This document shows, piece by piece, positions 1 to 9,925 of a stretch of 64,000 nucleotides of DNA. The DNA comes from Candidula unifasciata. Taxonomy: Eukaryota; Mollusca; Gastropoda; Stylommatophora; Geomitridae. The notes under the pieces are model-generated. The model made no database searches and was not told the origin of the DNA. It worked only from the letters and a program-made list of their open reading frames with translations. The stretch lies in assembly GCA_905116865.2 (NCBI GenBank), contig CAJHNH020000222.1, positions 381,501 to 445,500 on the forward strand. Direction: 5' to 3'. Position 1 is the first letter of the stretch; every line of letters begins with the position of its first letter. The position numbers were made by a program, and so were the translations under genes.

Positions 1-246
1 CCAATATGATTTTTTTTTAAAACCTAGCTAAGATAACCAAAAAACCCAAGCAATACATTAGCAACGAACAAAAACAAAAAAAACCCAGATTGTTAAAAAC
101 TACAAATTTTATAGATACAAAACAAAACCTTTACCCACTTTTAAATAAGGATATATTTTTTTAAAAACCCAGATTTCGAAATTTGAACCCAAGGTGTTGA
201 ATAAAAACCTACATCTGGGGGTAAAAACCCATCATTGGCAGCCCTG
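1..246 (-). mobile_element. hAT-like MITE, family E, left tip cut by window edge
   Basis: Non-autonomous, AT-rich element ending in CATTGGCAGCCCTG, the inverted-repeat end shared with the complete copies at 288-531 and 2920-3163. The window opens about 9 bp inside the left terminal repeat. The interior shares the runs of AAACCCAGAT and TTGAACCCAAGGTGT with the other copies. It has no coding capacity. The hAT assignment rests on the 8-bp target duplications of the other two copies. Confidence 0.75.
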
Positions 247-287
247 GATGCGACTAAAGAAGACTGGCTTGCGACTAGCTACCCAAC

Positions 288-531
288 CAGGGCTGCCAAT
301 GGGAAATCCCAAGCTAAGCTGGCAACAAAAAAAAATACAGCAATACAGAAGCAAAGAACAAAAAACATAAACCTAAGATTAATAAAAAGTACACATTTTA
401 TAGTTTCGAAACGAAACATTTACCCACTTTTATATATTTTGTTTAAAAAAAATCAAAATTCCAAAACCTGAACCCAAGGTGTCAAATACAAACCCAGATC
501 TGAGGGTAAAAGGCCATCATTGGCAGCCCTG
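288..531 (-). mobile_element. hAT-like MITE, family E, complete with TSD
   Basis: Complete 244-bp element bounded by CAGGGCTGCCAATG and CATTGGCAGCCCTG inverted ends. It is flanked by a perfect 8-bp target duplication TACCCAAC at 280-287 and 532-539, the length typical of hAT transposition. The interior has no ORF beyond chance. It is close to the copy at 1-246 and in the same orientation. Confidence 0.88.
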
Positions 532-853
532 TACCCAACCACAGAAAGCTAACGACAAAAAAACAAAACAATTATGACCAGGTTTTTAAAGAAGGAAATA
601 CAAAAATTGAATGATCTACAATAAGGATGCGTACGCGTCAGAGTTTTGTTTTTCCCTCCGGGTTGCTACCTAGTTTTCGACCCCAAACGTTACAAAATCT
701 CTGAATGGCAGACCATAAGGACAAATCACAGATATCTAGTTCAACCTCCAAAGAAGGTATAATTTAGGCAACCTTAACTGATAAACCAGGTTGGTGTAAT
801 CTGCTGTCTAGCGCGAGTAAGGCATTGCTGGTAAAACGATAGACCTCCCAGAA
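532..853. other. no recognisable feature
   Basis: About 320 bp between a MITE and a SPIN copy. No conserved coding or RNA signature seen. Confidence 0.5.
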
Positions 854-1277
854 CAGCAGTGCTCAAGCTGCCGGTTGCGACCCTTTTTTTATGTGGGTAG
901 AACGTCCCTTTCACATAGGTCACCTAAGGCAATCGGAAAACACATACTCATTGAAGTTGTGAAGGAAAATAATTGTTTCGATGTTGCCACAACATGAGGG
1001 AACTGTATTAAAGGGTCGCGGCATTAGAAAGGTTGAGATCCACTGTCCTATTTTTTTTTTTTAACGTATCCAGAAACCATGAGTTGTAAACGCTTTGGCT
1101 TGGTACTATGGATATCACAACCCTTCGGCCTTGATTCCATTATAGGTACCGTTAATCTGGGAGAAATGTGGCTTTTCTGCCTACCCCCGGGAGTGAACCC
1201 GGACCACAAGGAGTTCGTCACCCGGCCGCCGCGAAAGTCAGGTTTAACCAACTTCGCTAGAGAGCCGGGCTCCACTG
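854..1277 (-). mobile_element. SPIN-like hAT MITE, split by a SINE
   Basis: Minus-strand copy of the same element as at 31444-31636 and 32855-33049. Left end CAGCAGTGCTCAAGC, then matches to GGTTGCGACCC, TTTCACATAGGTCACCTAAGGC and the final GGTCGCGGCATTAGAAAGGTTGAGATCCACTG at 1045. The last few bases are duplicated at 1271-1277 because SINE A inserted there. No transposase is encoded. The SPIN identity comes from the family consensus as I remember it. Confidence 0.8.
1051..1270 (-). mobile_element. SINE family A (tRNA-derived), copy 1
   Basis: Read on the minus strand, the head carries a pol III A box (TAGCGAAGTTGG) and B box (GGGTTCACTCCC), and the element ends in a 12-nt A tail (T run at 1051-1062). 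The duplication TCCACTGTCCTA at 1039-1050 and 1271-1282 marks the target site and shows retroposition into the end of a SPIN copy. Other copies are at 9926-10139 and 13106-13318. Confidence 0.85.
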
Positions 1278-1467
1278 TCCTATAAGATATATGACACCAA
1301 GCTGAGAAACAGCCAACAGGTGACAGGATCTGGGTCGCCGACTTAGCTACCTTTACCCACTAACATCTCTAGAATTCATTTCTTCGGATTGTTCGTAACA
1401 GCCAAGGTGAAAGTGACCAGGCAAACACTCGTAGAACTACAGCGGTCAGATCTTACAGTCCCTGGGT

Positions 1468-1640
1468 GGGGGGGTCTGGGGCCCCGGTTTTGTTTTTGTT
1501 TTGGGGGAAATAAAGATTGGACCAACTGCCTCTCTGGAAGAAGAAGGAGGCGGACTAGGAGAGTGAGGAGAAATAGAAAGAGCAGAAAAAGAAGAAGAGG
1601 ACACAGAAGAAAAATTGCTTTCAATGTGACTATGAACAAA
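1468..1640 (+). mobile_element. fragment of SINE-like family C head plus purine-rich tract
   Basis: The segment with GGGGCCCCGG, a G-run and AGATTGGACCAACTGCCTCT matches the head of family C. It is followed by a GAA/GAG-rich stretch. Truncated and degenerate. Arg-rich and Ser/Pro-rich frames here come from the purine bias and are not genes. Confidence 0.45.
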
Positions 1641-1980
1641 TTTAGCTACCTCAGCATAATTTTCTTTGTTTTCTGTTGTGATTAGTTTCCTACTGTCTGT
1701 TTGCTGATATGAGTCTGTTAACACGCAACGCCATTATTGATTACAATTTTGTAATCTGGTCTATACTTTGCAGAAATTGCGACAGTCCAATAATTAATGT
1801 TTGCTACTGAAAATCGTAAGATGTGGAAAAACATGATCGCCTGTTCCAGATGGCAAAGCGTTTGATGTTGACCTGTACTTCCGCCTTTCTGTTTACAATC
1901 TCAAATTAGAACGGAAATTTGGTCCGAGACTTCGATGATAATGCAAAACAGTCAGGTTCTGCCCAGCACGCCTTGTTAAC
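1641..1980. other. no recognisable feature
   Basis: Ordinary AT-rich sequence between the purine tract and the CTT array. No exon or RNA signature seen. Confidence 0.45.
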
Positions 1981-1986
1981 TTGAAA

Positions 1987-2028
1987 TCTTCTTCTTCTTT
2001 ACTACTACTTCTGCTTCTTCTTTACTAC

Positions 2029-2060
<32 letters not shown>

Positions 2061-2142
2061 CTTCTTCTTCTTCTTCTTCTTCTTCTTCTTCTTCTTCTTC
2101 TTTTTTCTTCGTCTTCTTCTTCTTCTTCTTCTTCTTCTTCTT

Positions 2143-2173
<31 letters not shown>

Positions 2174-2215
2174 TTCTTCTTCTTCTTTTTCTTCTTCTTC
2201 TCCTTCTTCTTCTTC

Positions 2216-2247
<32 letters not shown>

Positions 2248-2274
2248 CTTCTTCTTCTTCTTCTTCTTCTTCTT

Positions 2275-2305
<31 letters not shown>

Positions 2306-2392
2306 TTCTTATTCTTCTTCTTCTTCTTCTTCTTCTTCTTCTTCTTCTTCTTCTTCTTCTTCTTCTTCTTCTTCTTCTTCTTCTTCTTCTTT
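1987..2392. repeat. (CTT)n/(GAA)n microsatellite, about 400 bp
   Basis: Nearly uninterrupted CTT trinucleotides with scattered variants (TTTTTT, CGT, ATT). It abuts a family C copy at the point where other C copies carry a short (GAA)n tail, so it looks like a hugely expanded SINE tail. The Leu/Phe and Glu frames it creates are artefacts. Confidence 0.95.
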
Positions 2393-2393
2393 G

Positions 2394-2600
2394 TTAACCG
2401 ACTGTAAGCTGGGGCGGACAGTCCTGGTTATTCGTACTTGTGGGGTCTGGCTCTGTGCCAGGGCCTGTGTTTTGAGTGTACATCCGTTTTTCTGGCTTAT
2501 TTGTGTGTAGTTGGTTGCCCCGTGCCACTCGGGCAGATGCGCTCCGACTTCGAAGGAAGCTCCCAATTATTAGACTCTTACGAACGACATGCTCATTGAA
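2394..2600 (-). mobile_element. SINE-like family C copy
   Basis: Minus-orientation copy. It shows the diagnostic GACAGTCCTGGTTATTCGTAC region, CATCCGTTTTTCTGGCTTATTTGTGTG, GCAGATGCGCTCCGACTTCG and the GAAGGAAGCTCCCAATTA motif. Its tail end is the (CTT)n array to the left. Family C has roughly 15 copies in the window, and its source RNA is not identified. Confidence 0.75.
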
Positions 2601-2894
2601 GTAGCAGTGTCTATTTTCTTTTGCCTCCCACATTGGGACCTTGGAAACCACAAGCAGACAGTCTGGAATGGAACGTAAGGATGATTCTCTTCATGTTTCT
2701 TCTTCTTCTGCTTTCGCTCTATAAGTTGCGATTGGCAGAATGTGTTGTGGTTTACATGTATTTTGCGATATCCTTGCCTTTCGACCCAACAAATGCGGTT
2801 TCAATCAGTTGTAAATTATTCGTATTTTTTTTTTAACATACGATTTGAGAATACCATATAAGAGTCGTCCTTTTTTTAACGGCATTCTGAGTCA
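2601..2894. other. no recognisable feature
   Basis: Unique-looking sequence with one T-rich patch. Nothing supported. Confidence 0.4.
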
Positions 2895-3210
2895 TAGTGG
2901 CATTTCCTAATGTCACCACCAGGGCTGCCAATGATGTGTTTTTACCCCAGATCTGGATTTTTATTTGTCACCTTGGGTTGAGATTCTGAAATCTTGGGGT
3001 TTAACAAAATATATCCTTATATAAAAGAGGGTAAGTGTTCCGTTACGTAGCTTTGAAATTTGTCCTTTTTAAAAATCTGGGGTTTTTTTGGTTCTTGTTT
3101 GGGTTTTTATTTAGCTTAGCTGGGTTTTTTCAAAAAAAAAAAAAAATCCAATTGGCAGCGCTGGTCACGACCCTTTAAATACAGTTCCTTCATAGGCGAG
3201 GCGATGAGTT
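2895..3210 (+). mobile_element. truncated SPIN-like copy interrupted by a MITE
   Basis: The left part (CATAGTGGCATTTCCTAATG) and right part (CGACCCTTTAAATACAGTTC) match the first 50 bp or so of SPIN and are split by a family E MITE. The rest of SPIN is missing or too decayed to follow. Confidence 0.65.
2920..3163 (+). mobile_element. hAT-like MITE, family E, complete, nested in SPIN
   Basis: 244-bp copy, opposite in orientation to the copy at 288-531. It starts CAGGGCTGCCAATG and ends CAATTGGCAGCGCTG. The 8-bp flanks GTCACCAC (2912-2919) and GTCACGAC (3164-3171) differ at one base, as expected of an aged hAT target duplication. Confidence 0.85.
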
Positions 3211-3307
3211 CATTTTTTAAAATTCTAAACGGAAATGAGACTAACAAGTGGATTCTAGCTTTAAAAAAATGTATTATTTAACAATAATAGGTTATACAAA
3301 AAAATAG

Positions 3308-3417
3308 TGCTCCAGGTGAGGATCGAACTCACAACCTCCGCATAACTTATCCCATGATGCACATGGGGAAGGTACTGTCTATAAGTACGGCGCGCTAACC
3401 GATTGTGCCACTAGAGC
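3308..3417 (-). tRNA. tRNA-Ile (anticodon UAU) with a 36-nt intron
   Basis: Minus-strand gene. The acceptor stem GCTCTAG/CTGGAGC pairs throughout (one T-G wobble) with discriminator A. The D arm holds an A box (TGGCACAATCGG) with one A-C mismatch. Anticodon stem CCGTA pairs with TGCGG, and the loop is CTTATA with TAT as anticodon. An intron of about 36 nt follows the base after the anticodon, the canonical site. The T arm is GTGAG-TTCGATC-CTCAC. A T7 pol III terminator follows a few bases downstream (near 3298-3304). The length and intron match metazoan tRNA-Ile(UAU) genes. Stem pairing and terminator suggest a working gene and not SINE debris. Confidence 0.93.
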
Positions 3418-3420
3418 GCT

Positions 3421-4074
3421 GAAGAGATGACTTCACTCGTTGATCACATCGTCAAATAATTTTTTTTTTTTTTTTTTAGTTTGTTCCCTCTAGGTTTGCA
3501 TTCTGTAGGAATAACATCTCAACTATGAGATTTAAACATATTAAATCCCGAAAACACGGTTAGCAGTATAGCCATAATCAGGTACCCAGACCACTGCTGT
3601 CGGCGTTCGTGTATCACATATTTCGGTCCCTTGTCCTCTGGATCACTTCCACCAATGACAGGTGTTATCCCTTCGTGGGAATCCATCCACCCGTCATTGT
3701 CTCTCAAGCTCAAGCTCAATATTCTCGTAATGATGATGACTTGGAGGACTTGGACAATATTCTCCAAAGTCCCCCTCCACCTCCCCTTTTTTTCCGCCCG
3801 TCATCACAAAATAAAGAACGGTGCTCGTCTTGATATATTTATCATTTCCCCTTCAGCTTCTTTCAAGCAATCCCCGTTGGTTACCCCCTGGCAGTCCAAG
3901 GAATTCTTCGTCAGGGCTATAAAGAACAATTCTACTAGGACACCACAAAACGATTAGGAATTACTCTGCGGTCCAGTGTGTGTGTGAGTTTATATTGGAG
4001 AAAGAGAATAGTAGTCTTACGACAGGCGCAGAGTATCACCACGAAAGATAGCGAAGGTGTTTGTTATATTTATA
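3421..4074. other. no recognisable feature
   Basis: A T-run near 3460-3478, then ordinary sequence. From about 4015 the minus strand may be RT debris that continues past the minisatellite: a short LRY-containing stretch with stops. Confidence 0.4.
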
Positions 4075-5711
4075 ACCACGTAGGTTGTGTATGTTATAAC
4101 CACGTAGATTGTGTATGTTATAACCACGTAGGTTGTGTATGTTATAACCACGTAGATTGTGTATGTTATAACCACGTAGGTTGTGTATACATGTTATAAC
4201 CACGTAGATTGTGTATGTTATAACCGCGTAGGTTGTGTATACATGTTATAACCGCGTAGGTTGTGTATGTATGTTATAACCACGTAGGTTGTGTATACAT
4301 GTTATAACCGCGTAGGTTGTGTATGTTATAACCACGTAGATTGTGTATGTTATAACCACGTAGATTGTGTATGTTATAACCACGTAGGTTGTGTATACAT
4401 GTTATAACCACGTAGATTGTGTATGTTATAACCGCGTAGGTTGTGTATACATGTTATAACCGCGTAGGTTGTGTATGTATGTTATAACCACGTAGGTTGT
4501 GTATACATGTTATAACCGCGTAGGTTGTGTATGTTATAACCACGTAGATTGTGTATGTTATAACCACGTAGATTGTGTATGTTATAACCACGTAGGTTGT
4601 GTATACATGTTATAACCACGTAGATTGTGTATGTTATAACCGCGTAGGTTGTGTATGTATGTTATAACCGCGTACGTTGTGTATGTATGTTATAACCACG
4701 TAGGTTGTGTATGTATGTTATAACCGCGTACGTTGTGTATGTATGTTATAACCGCGTACGTTGTGTATGTATGTTATAACCACGTAGGTTGTGTATGTAT
4801 GTTATAACCACGTAGGTTGTGTATGTATGTTATAACCGCGTAGGTTGTGTATGTATGTTATAACCGCGTACGTTGTGTATGTATGTTATAACCGCGTAGG
4901 TTGTGTATGTATGTTATAACCGCGTACGTTGTGTATGTATGTTATAACCACGTAGGTTGTGTATGTATGTTATAACCACGTAGGTTGTGTATGTATGTTA
5001 TAACCGCGTACGTTGTGTATGTATGTTATAACCACGTAGGTTGTGTATGTATGTTATAACCACGTAGGTTGTGTATGTATGTTATAACCACGTAGGTTGT
5101 GTATGTATGTTATAACCACGTAGGTTGTGTATGTTATAACCGCGTACGTTGTGTATGTTATAACCACGTAGATTGTGTATGTTATAACCACGTAGGTTGT
5201 GTATGTTATAACCACGTAGGTTGTGTATGTTATAACCACGTAGGTTGTGTATGTTATAACCGCGTACGTTGTGTATGTTATAACCGCGTACGTTGTGTAT
5301 GTATGTTATAACCACGTAGGTTGTGTATGTATGTTATAACCACGTAGGTTGTGTATGTATGTTATAACCGCGTACGTTGTGTATGTATGTTATAACCACG
5401 TAGGTTGTGTATGTATGTTATAACCACGTAGGTTGTGTATGTTATAACCGCGTACGTTGTGTATGTTATAACCGCGTACGTTGTGTATGTATGTTATAAC
5501 CACGTAGGTTGTGTATGTATGTTATAACCACGTAGGTTGTGTATGTATGTTATAACCACGTAGGTTGTGTATGTATGTTATAACCGCGTACGTTGTGTAT
5601 GTATGTTATAACCACGTAGGTTGTGTATGTATGTTATAACCACGTAGGTTGTGTATGTTATAACCGCGTACGTTGTGTATGTTATAACCACGTAGATTGT
5701 GTATATTATAA
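4075..5711. repeat. 24/28-bp minisatellite born inside a LINE RT
   Basis: About 65 copies of GTAGGTTGTGTATGTTATAACCAC-type units, with 4-bp longer variants (GTATGTATG, GTATACATG) and G/A and G/C variants. On the minus strand the 24-bp unit reads GYNIHNLR. That frame runs without a break into the flanking RT remnant at 5712-5960, where the ancestral order would be GYNIHNLR followed by the YADD box. The array is not a gene: the 28-bp variants break the frame repeatedly. Confidence 0.95.
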
Positions 5712-5960
5712 CCACCAGCTCCAACCACAGTTCGTGGCATATATATGACACATCTCATATATTCACTGTATAATAAAAACCACAGTTAGCTCCTACATCT
5801 GGAGCTGGCCATGGTACAAACAAAGGTGGTGATAGTACACATCCTTGCCACACGTCCCTCTTTAGTCTCTGAAATGTTCCCACATAGTTGGTAATTTTTA
5901 TAGCTGCTGTATTTTTCTGCCAACACATGTTGTTAATTACTATTTAAACCAGTGTTTAAT
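5712..5960 (-). pseudogene. LINE reverse transcriptase remnant (palm region)
   Basis: Minus-strand reading gives RDVWQGCVLSPPLFV, a form of the RT motif GVRQGCVLSPxLF, then (after a frame break) LLYSEYMRCVIYMPRTVVGA, leading straight into the GYNIHNLR array. Stops and frameshifts show decay. Parallel copy at 17466-18000. Confidence 0.75.
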
Positions 5961-6324
5961 TTTTCTAGTAGTTAGACTGATGAGTTCATAAGTTGTCTTC
6001 AAGTCCATCTGATTTGCTCTTTTTTGGCTGTCAAAAATAGTTTTAATTCTACTCTAGAATTCAGTCAAACTTAAGATCACAAAACACTTTAAAAACATAG
6101 CATTGACGTGAGTACATGAAAAGAGGGACCATGAGAAAAGAAAAATCAACAGTGTGCAAAGTTCATGACAAGCAAGCATGCATCTTTCTGTAGTTAAGAA
6201 AGGGAATGTAATGTGGAGATTGAATGTAGTAACAAATAAAAGCACATGTGAAATATACATTAAAAAAAATTAGAATATGAATTAAAAAAGAAAATGTTTA
6301 GCGACGGGAAAAGCAATAGCACAC

Positions 6325-6870
6325 ACAGCTGGATTATTCAAATTGCAGCCTGTGGGCCGAATTCGGATTTCAAAAGCTATACAAGTGACCCGCGGTCCAT
6401 GTCTAGCTGTATTGTTATTAATATCAAAAAAAGATATAAAACCGAACGGAAAGTATATTAGCAAGATTCACAATATAACACAAACAAACAAAAAGCGAAC
6501 GTTGCGGCTGTGGAACCCTCATCAACACATTCAAATCAAACATTACTACACGAATACACAAAATCCCTAAAGAATGAAAACAAATTAATAGTAAAAAAGG
6601 AATTTAAAAAAGTATGTAGAAAGTATATTTCAAAAAATTAAACTTGAAAAATAATGGACAAGTGGGACAGGTGCAAACAGATAGTAGCAGTTCTGGGCGG
6701 GCGGGACACACGAGGTGGATTAGATTAATGAACTGCTGTGAAGCCATAAAAATATCAAGAAAAGGTAAAAAACCGAACGAAAAGTATATGATCCATCTAC
6801 GCTGAGCCGTGACGATTCTCATCTTGAACCTACGGCCTGATTGTCAACTGAGGCACGCAGAACAATTTTC
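6325..6870. mobile_element. possible decayed hAT element of family D
   Basis: GGATTATTCAAATTGCAGCC and TGGGCCGAATTCGG resemble the terminal region of family D. Two segments (about 6416 and 6747) both carry AAACCGAACG...AAGTATAT, suggesting internal duplication. The boundaries are uncertain. Confidence 0.35.
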
Positions 6871-7044
6871 AAAGACATGCTGCGTAAAATCAAGTTTGTG
6901 CTCTAATTGTATATTAAATTGAGACATGCAATTCATTTAGAGATCCAAAAATTTTTTTTTTCTGTAACAAATTAGTAGACTTGGACACACTTAAATTAAA
7001 AAGTTAAAGTCCAGAGGATCGACTTCATTGCAGGTTTTTTAAAT

Positions 7045-7200
7045 CCCATATGGCTCGGTTCTCCCGGCAGAACGACTAGCCGCCTGCCGAGAGCGCCGCA
7101 CAGAGCGCGAACCTCGTAGCTCCGGTGACGAAACCCATTGATCTCTGTAAAAATTGCACTTGTAAACTAAACGACATTCAGTGCGTGAGGCAAATGGCAT
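7045..7200 (+). repeat. dispersed repeat K, copy 1
   Basis: About 155 bp similar to 11685-11850: shared blocks CAGAACGACTAGCCGCCTG/CAGAACAGCTAGCTGCCTG, CTCCGGTGACGA and GATCTC(T)GTAAAA. GC-rich against its surroundings. No coding or RNA identity assigned. Confidence 0.6.
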
Positions 7201-7349
7201 GACCAACATTTAAATTACTGTTTAAAATTCATTCGATACAACACTGTTAAAAGTAGCCTTTTTTTCAATAGAGACTGAATTAAATGAAAGCTGATGAAAA
7301 ATACGTAAAAGTAAAAAAAAAAAAAGTGATACCAGGTTGTAGCCTAGTG

Positions 7350-7760
7350 TCGTGGGGTTTTCTGTATTTGTCTTGCGTTTCTCGCGTGGCTTGAGTGATG
7401 GATTTGTTCATCTTGTTTGCAGGTTTCAGCTACACCATTTATCCATCTCTTTCGTGGTCTTCCTCTCGCCTTCCTGCCAGATGTTCTACTGTAAAAAGTA
7501 TCATATGCAGTCTGGCCTGGCTACATTCTCACTAGACGGCTGACCCAGTTCATTCTTTGTCTGTCAATATAATCCAGATATGGTCTTATTCCAACTGTCT
7601 CTCTAATTCGTAACCCTGTGTTGTTAGTGATCTTCTGAAGAAAGCGCATTTCACAGGTAGTTATTTTCTGTTCAAGTGACTTATTCATTGTCCGTATTTG
7701 GCACTTATAACATAAAGTAGGGTTAAGGATGCTATTAACCATTTGCTGGAAGGGACCCAT
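7350..7760 (-). pseudogene. LINE ORF2 C-terminal remnant
   Basis: Minus-strand frames give ITTCEMRFLQKITNNTGLR, DYIDRQRMNWVSRLVRM and then SGRKARGRPRKRWINGVAET. This is the usual order of the region beyond the RT in non-LTR elements (EMRxLRxI ... WxGHLxRM ... GRPRKRWxDGV). Interrupted by stops. Confidence 0.7.
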
Positions 7761-7854
7761 TTGGGTGTCTAAGCAGTGGGGTTAAATGGTAGGTAACATC
7801 ATTTAACAAACAACACATTAACCCTTTCATTCACAAATAGTTGACTTCCCGTAG

Positions 7855-7912
7855 TAGTTCCGGGGGCGGTGGTGTAGGGGGCGGTGGGGGGCGGGGGGCA
7901 CAATAGTCCCTC
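7855..7912 (+). other. G-rich tract, quadruplex-capable
   Basis: Successive runs GGGGGCGG, GGGGGCGG, GGGGGGCGGGGGG lie within about 50 bases. This meets the four-G-run rule for quadruplex folding on the + strand. No adjacent gene. Confidence 0.5.
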
Positions 7913-7970
7913 TGCCTTCCTAACAGCATGTCGTAAAACTACTAATTGAAGTTAAGTGTGTTTCAGGTAC

Positions 7971-8103
7971 GTATTTCAGAATCCTCGCCGATGTTACGCA
8001 GTTTGTACACTGCGCATTCTTCGGACTTGAGTTAAAAAGTAGAATGAAGCACTTATGGGTTACTGCCCTTGTGCCGTGGTGTTTACCCATTTTTTAAACC
8101 TTT
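7971..8103 (+). repeat. dispersed repeat J, copy 1
   Basis: Shares ATCCTCG(C/T)CG, CACTGCGC, ACT(T/A)ATGGGTTACT(G/A)CCCTTGTGC and the MTGTTTAAAAC end with 8995-9140 and part of 26325-26450. Identity unknown. Confidence 0.55.
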
Positions 8104-8109
8104 AAAAAG

Positions 8110-8990
8110 TGTGTTTCCCTCGAAGTTGTTTTGAATCTGTCTGAGAGGCAACATACTAACATAAGGCATTATTATTATATTATTATTATTATTCTTATTA
8201 TCGCCTTGCTCCTATTCCTCGTTATTTTCCCCTTTCTCATTTTTTTTCTTTATCTAGTCGTCGATCACCTCATTAACCTTTTTTGTTTTTCTATCTCTCC
8301 CCCCCCCCCTCCCTCTTCACCCGTGATCTCATCCTCCTCCCTGTCAAGCTTCACTGTTTACTCATCTTCTTATTCTTCTTCTTTTGTCCTTTTGATATCA
8401 AATCGTCGCTCTTTCTCAAATATCTTCTTCTTCTTCTTCGCATCCACTGAGGTGCACTCGAACTACGAAGGTCACGACCACAATTAGTCGCCTTGTACGA
8501 CACACTTTGAGGGAAGCGTGGGTCAATTCTTTGTTTCCACAGAATAGGAGCCTAGAACCCCTTTCTCAAATATAAAAATCCGGATTCAGATCTAAAGAAA
8601 CGAATTAGACTGCACCGTTAGCCGAAGGACGGCTGGGATCTCCCTATAGTTTTTCATGGGCAAACAAAAATGGAAGGCTACATTTGGGATCTCAGATGTG
8701 GCTGGAAAGATATGCCCGGTGTTCATTTCAAGCCGAAAACATTTACATAGCTGGTTAGTTCCGATTAGGGATTTGTAAAAGAAGAAGGGACGCTGAACTT
8801 TAGGGCTTAGACCCCTTGAGCGCCCCAAGCAGAACAGTTTTAGACTGCCCTCCCTAGTAATTTCCCCTGGTCTCTGTGTAGCGAGATAGGACGCTCGTGT
8901 GTATTGTTGCGCATGTAACAATCCGTTGGCGGTTGAAAATCGAACAGAGTAGCCTAATTCCCGGGCAAAATTTGCAGTTTAAAATCTTTC
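8110..8990. other. low-complexity T/C-rich tract, then unassigned sequence
   Basis: (ATT)n near 8168-8200, a C10 run near 8301 and TTC-rich sequence to 8440. Then about 500 bp of unassigned sequence with no exon signature. Confidence 0.45.
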
Positions 8991-8994
8991 CAAA

Positions 8995-9140
8995 GTATTT
9001 CAGGATCCTCGTCGGTGCTATGGAGTTCGTGCACTGCGCTGAGATTCTTCGCTCAGGCTGAAGTTAAAAGCAAAACGGAACACATATGGGTTACTACCCT
9101 TGTGCTATGATGTTGATGCGTTGTTTAAAACTAAACCTAA
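8995..9140 (+). repeat. dispersed repeat J, copy 2
   Basis: Second copy of the J block, including GGATCCTCGTCGGTGCTATG and the ATATGGGTTACTACCCTTGTG core, about 1 kb from copy 1 and in the same orientation. Confidence 0.55.
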
Positions 9141-9185
9141 TCGCAGTTCAATTTTTAAGTAATTATTTATATATTCACTTAGTAA

Positions 9186-9580
9186 TTCTGGGGTGTTGGG
9201 TTCAATCCCAGCTTCGGGCGATTTAGCAGCAGACCACCTTGCTTTGGTTTCCTCAGTGGTATCCAGAAACGATTATTCAATAATCAATAGCGAAATAGTG
9301 GCGTCCGTGGCTAAGGCGTTGCAAGTCCGACTAGTAATACCAACGTACCATGATCAAAACCCACTGTTGGCTGCGTGGATTTTTATCATGGTATGGGGCG
9401 TCGCAGGTCGACCCAGCCTAAAATGGGTACCAGGATGGGTACCTTAGAAAGTAAAGACGGCCGGCGTAATGCTGACCACATTACCCACAGAGTGCTGATG
9501 GTCTGTAAAATATATGGGCGCTCTTCCCATATGCCCGATACGCCTAAAGGCGTGAGAAGGGATCTTTACTTTTACTATTT
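9186..9580 (+). mobile_element. SINE composite: tRNA-like head plus SINE B body
   Basis: A tRNA-like B box (GGGTTCAATCCCAG) lies near 9198. From about 9412 the sequence is the family B body: GTCGACCCAGCCTAAAATGG, GGCCGGCGTAATGCTGACCA, a CATATGCCCGATACGCCTAA tail and a TTTACTTTTAC end. The head and body may be two separate insertions. Confidence 0.65.
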
Positions 9581-9629
9581 TATAGCGAAATAGGGTTTGT
9601 GAACATACACGGGGATACTAGGAGTCTAA

Positions 9630-9870
9630 CAATTGATGACTTGTTTTGGTCATCTGAGGGGAATGCCCTGGTACAAACTACTACAGAGAGCCACACTAAA
9701 GAAATATAATGACCACAGAGCAGGAAGAATACCACGCAAAATAGGGAAATATGATACAAAGAACAGCCTTAAAAATATCAAGATTGACTTACACTACGCA
9801 TCTGAAAAAGCACATAGTAGAACCAGACATCTTGTTGCTTGTTACTCGTCCAAATCGATATACTAGCACA
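9630..9870 (+). pseudogene. LINE ORF2 C-terminal remnant
   Basis: The frame reads MTCFGHLRGMPWYKLLQRAT, then a decayed GRxPxKIGKYDTKNSLKNIK and ASEKAHSRTRHLV. This parallels the minus-strand copy at 60415-60750. Confidence 0.7.
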
Positions 9871-9925
9871 TCGGTTTGACCCATTCGTACTCCGTCCTTG
9901 GATAAAGCAGCTATTTGTGTATCCA

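Noticed and set aside
1051..1270. tRNA gene on the minus strand
   Set aside because: Pol III boxes are present but no cloverleaf forms. Shared 3' body, A tail and TSD make it a SINE.
1389..1685. Arg-rich basic protein (98 codons)
   Set aside because: Purine-rich tract translation within a SINE C head fragment. No conserved features.
1981..2397. 138-codon Leu/Phe-rich frame and the Glu-rich frame opposite
   Set aside because: Pure translation of a CTT/GAA microsatellite.
4075..5711. CRISPR-like regular repeats
   Set aside because: Units are contiguous with no unique spacers, and the context is eukaryotic. It is a minisatellite.
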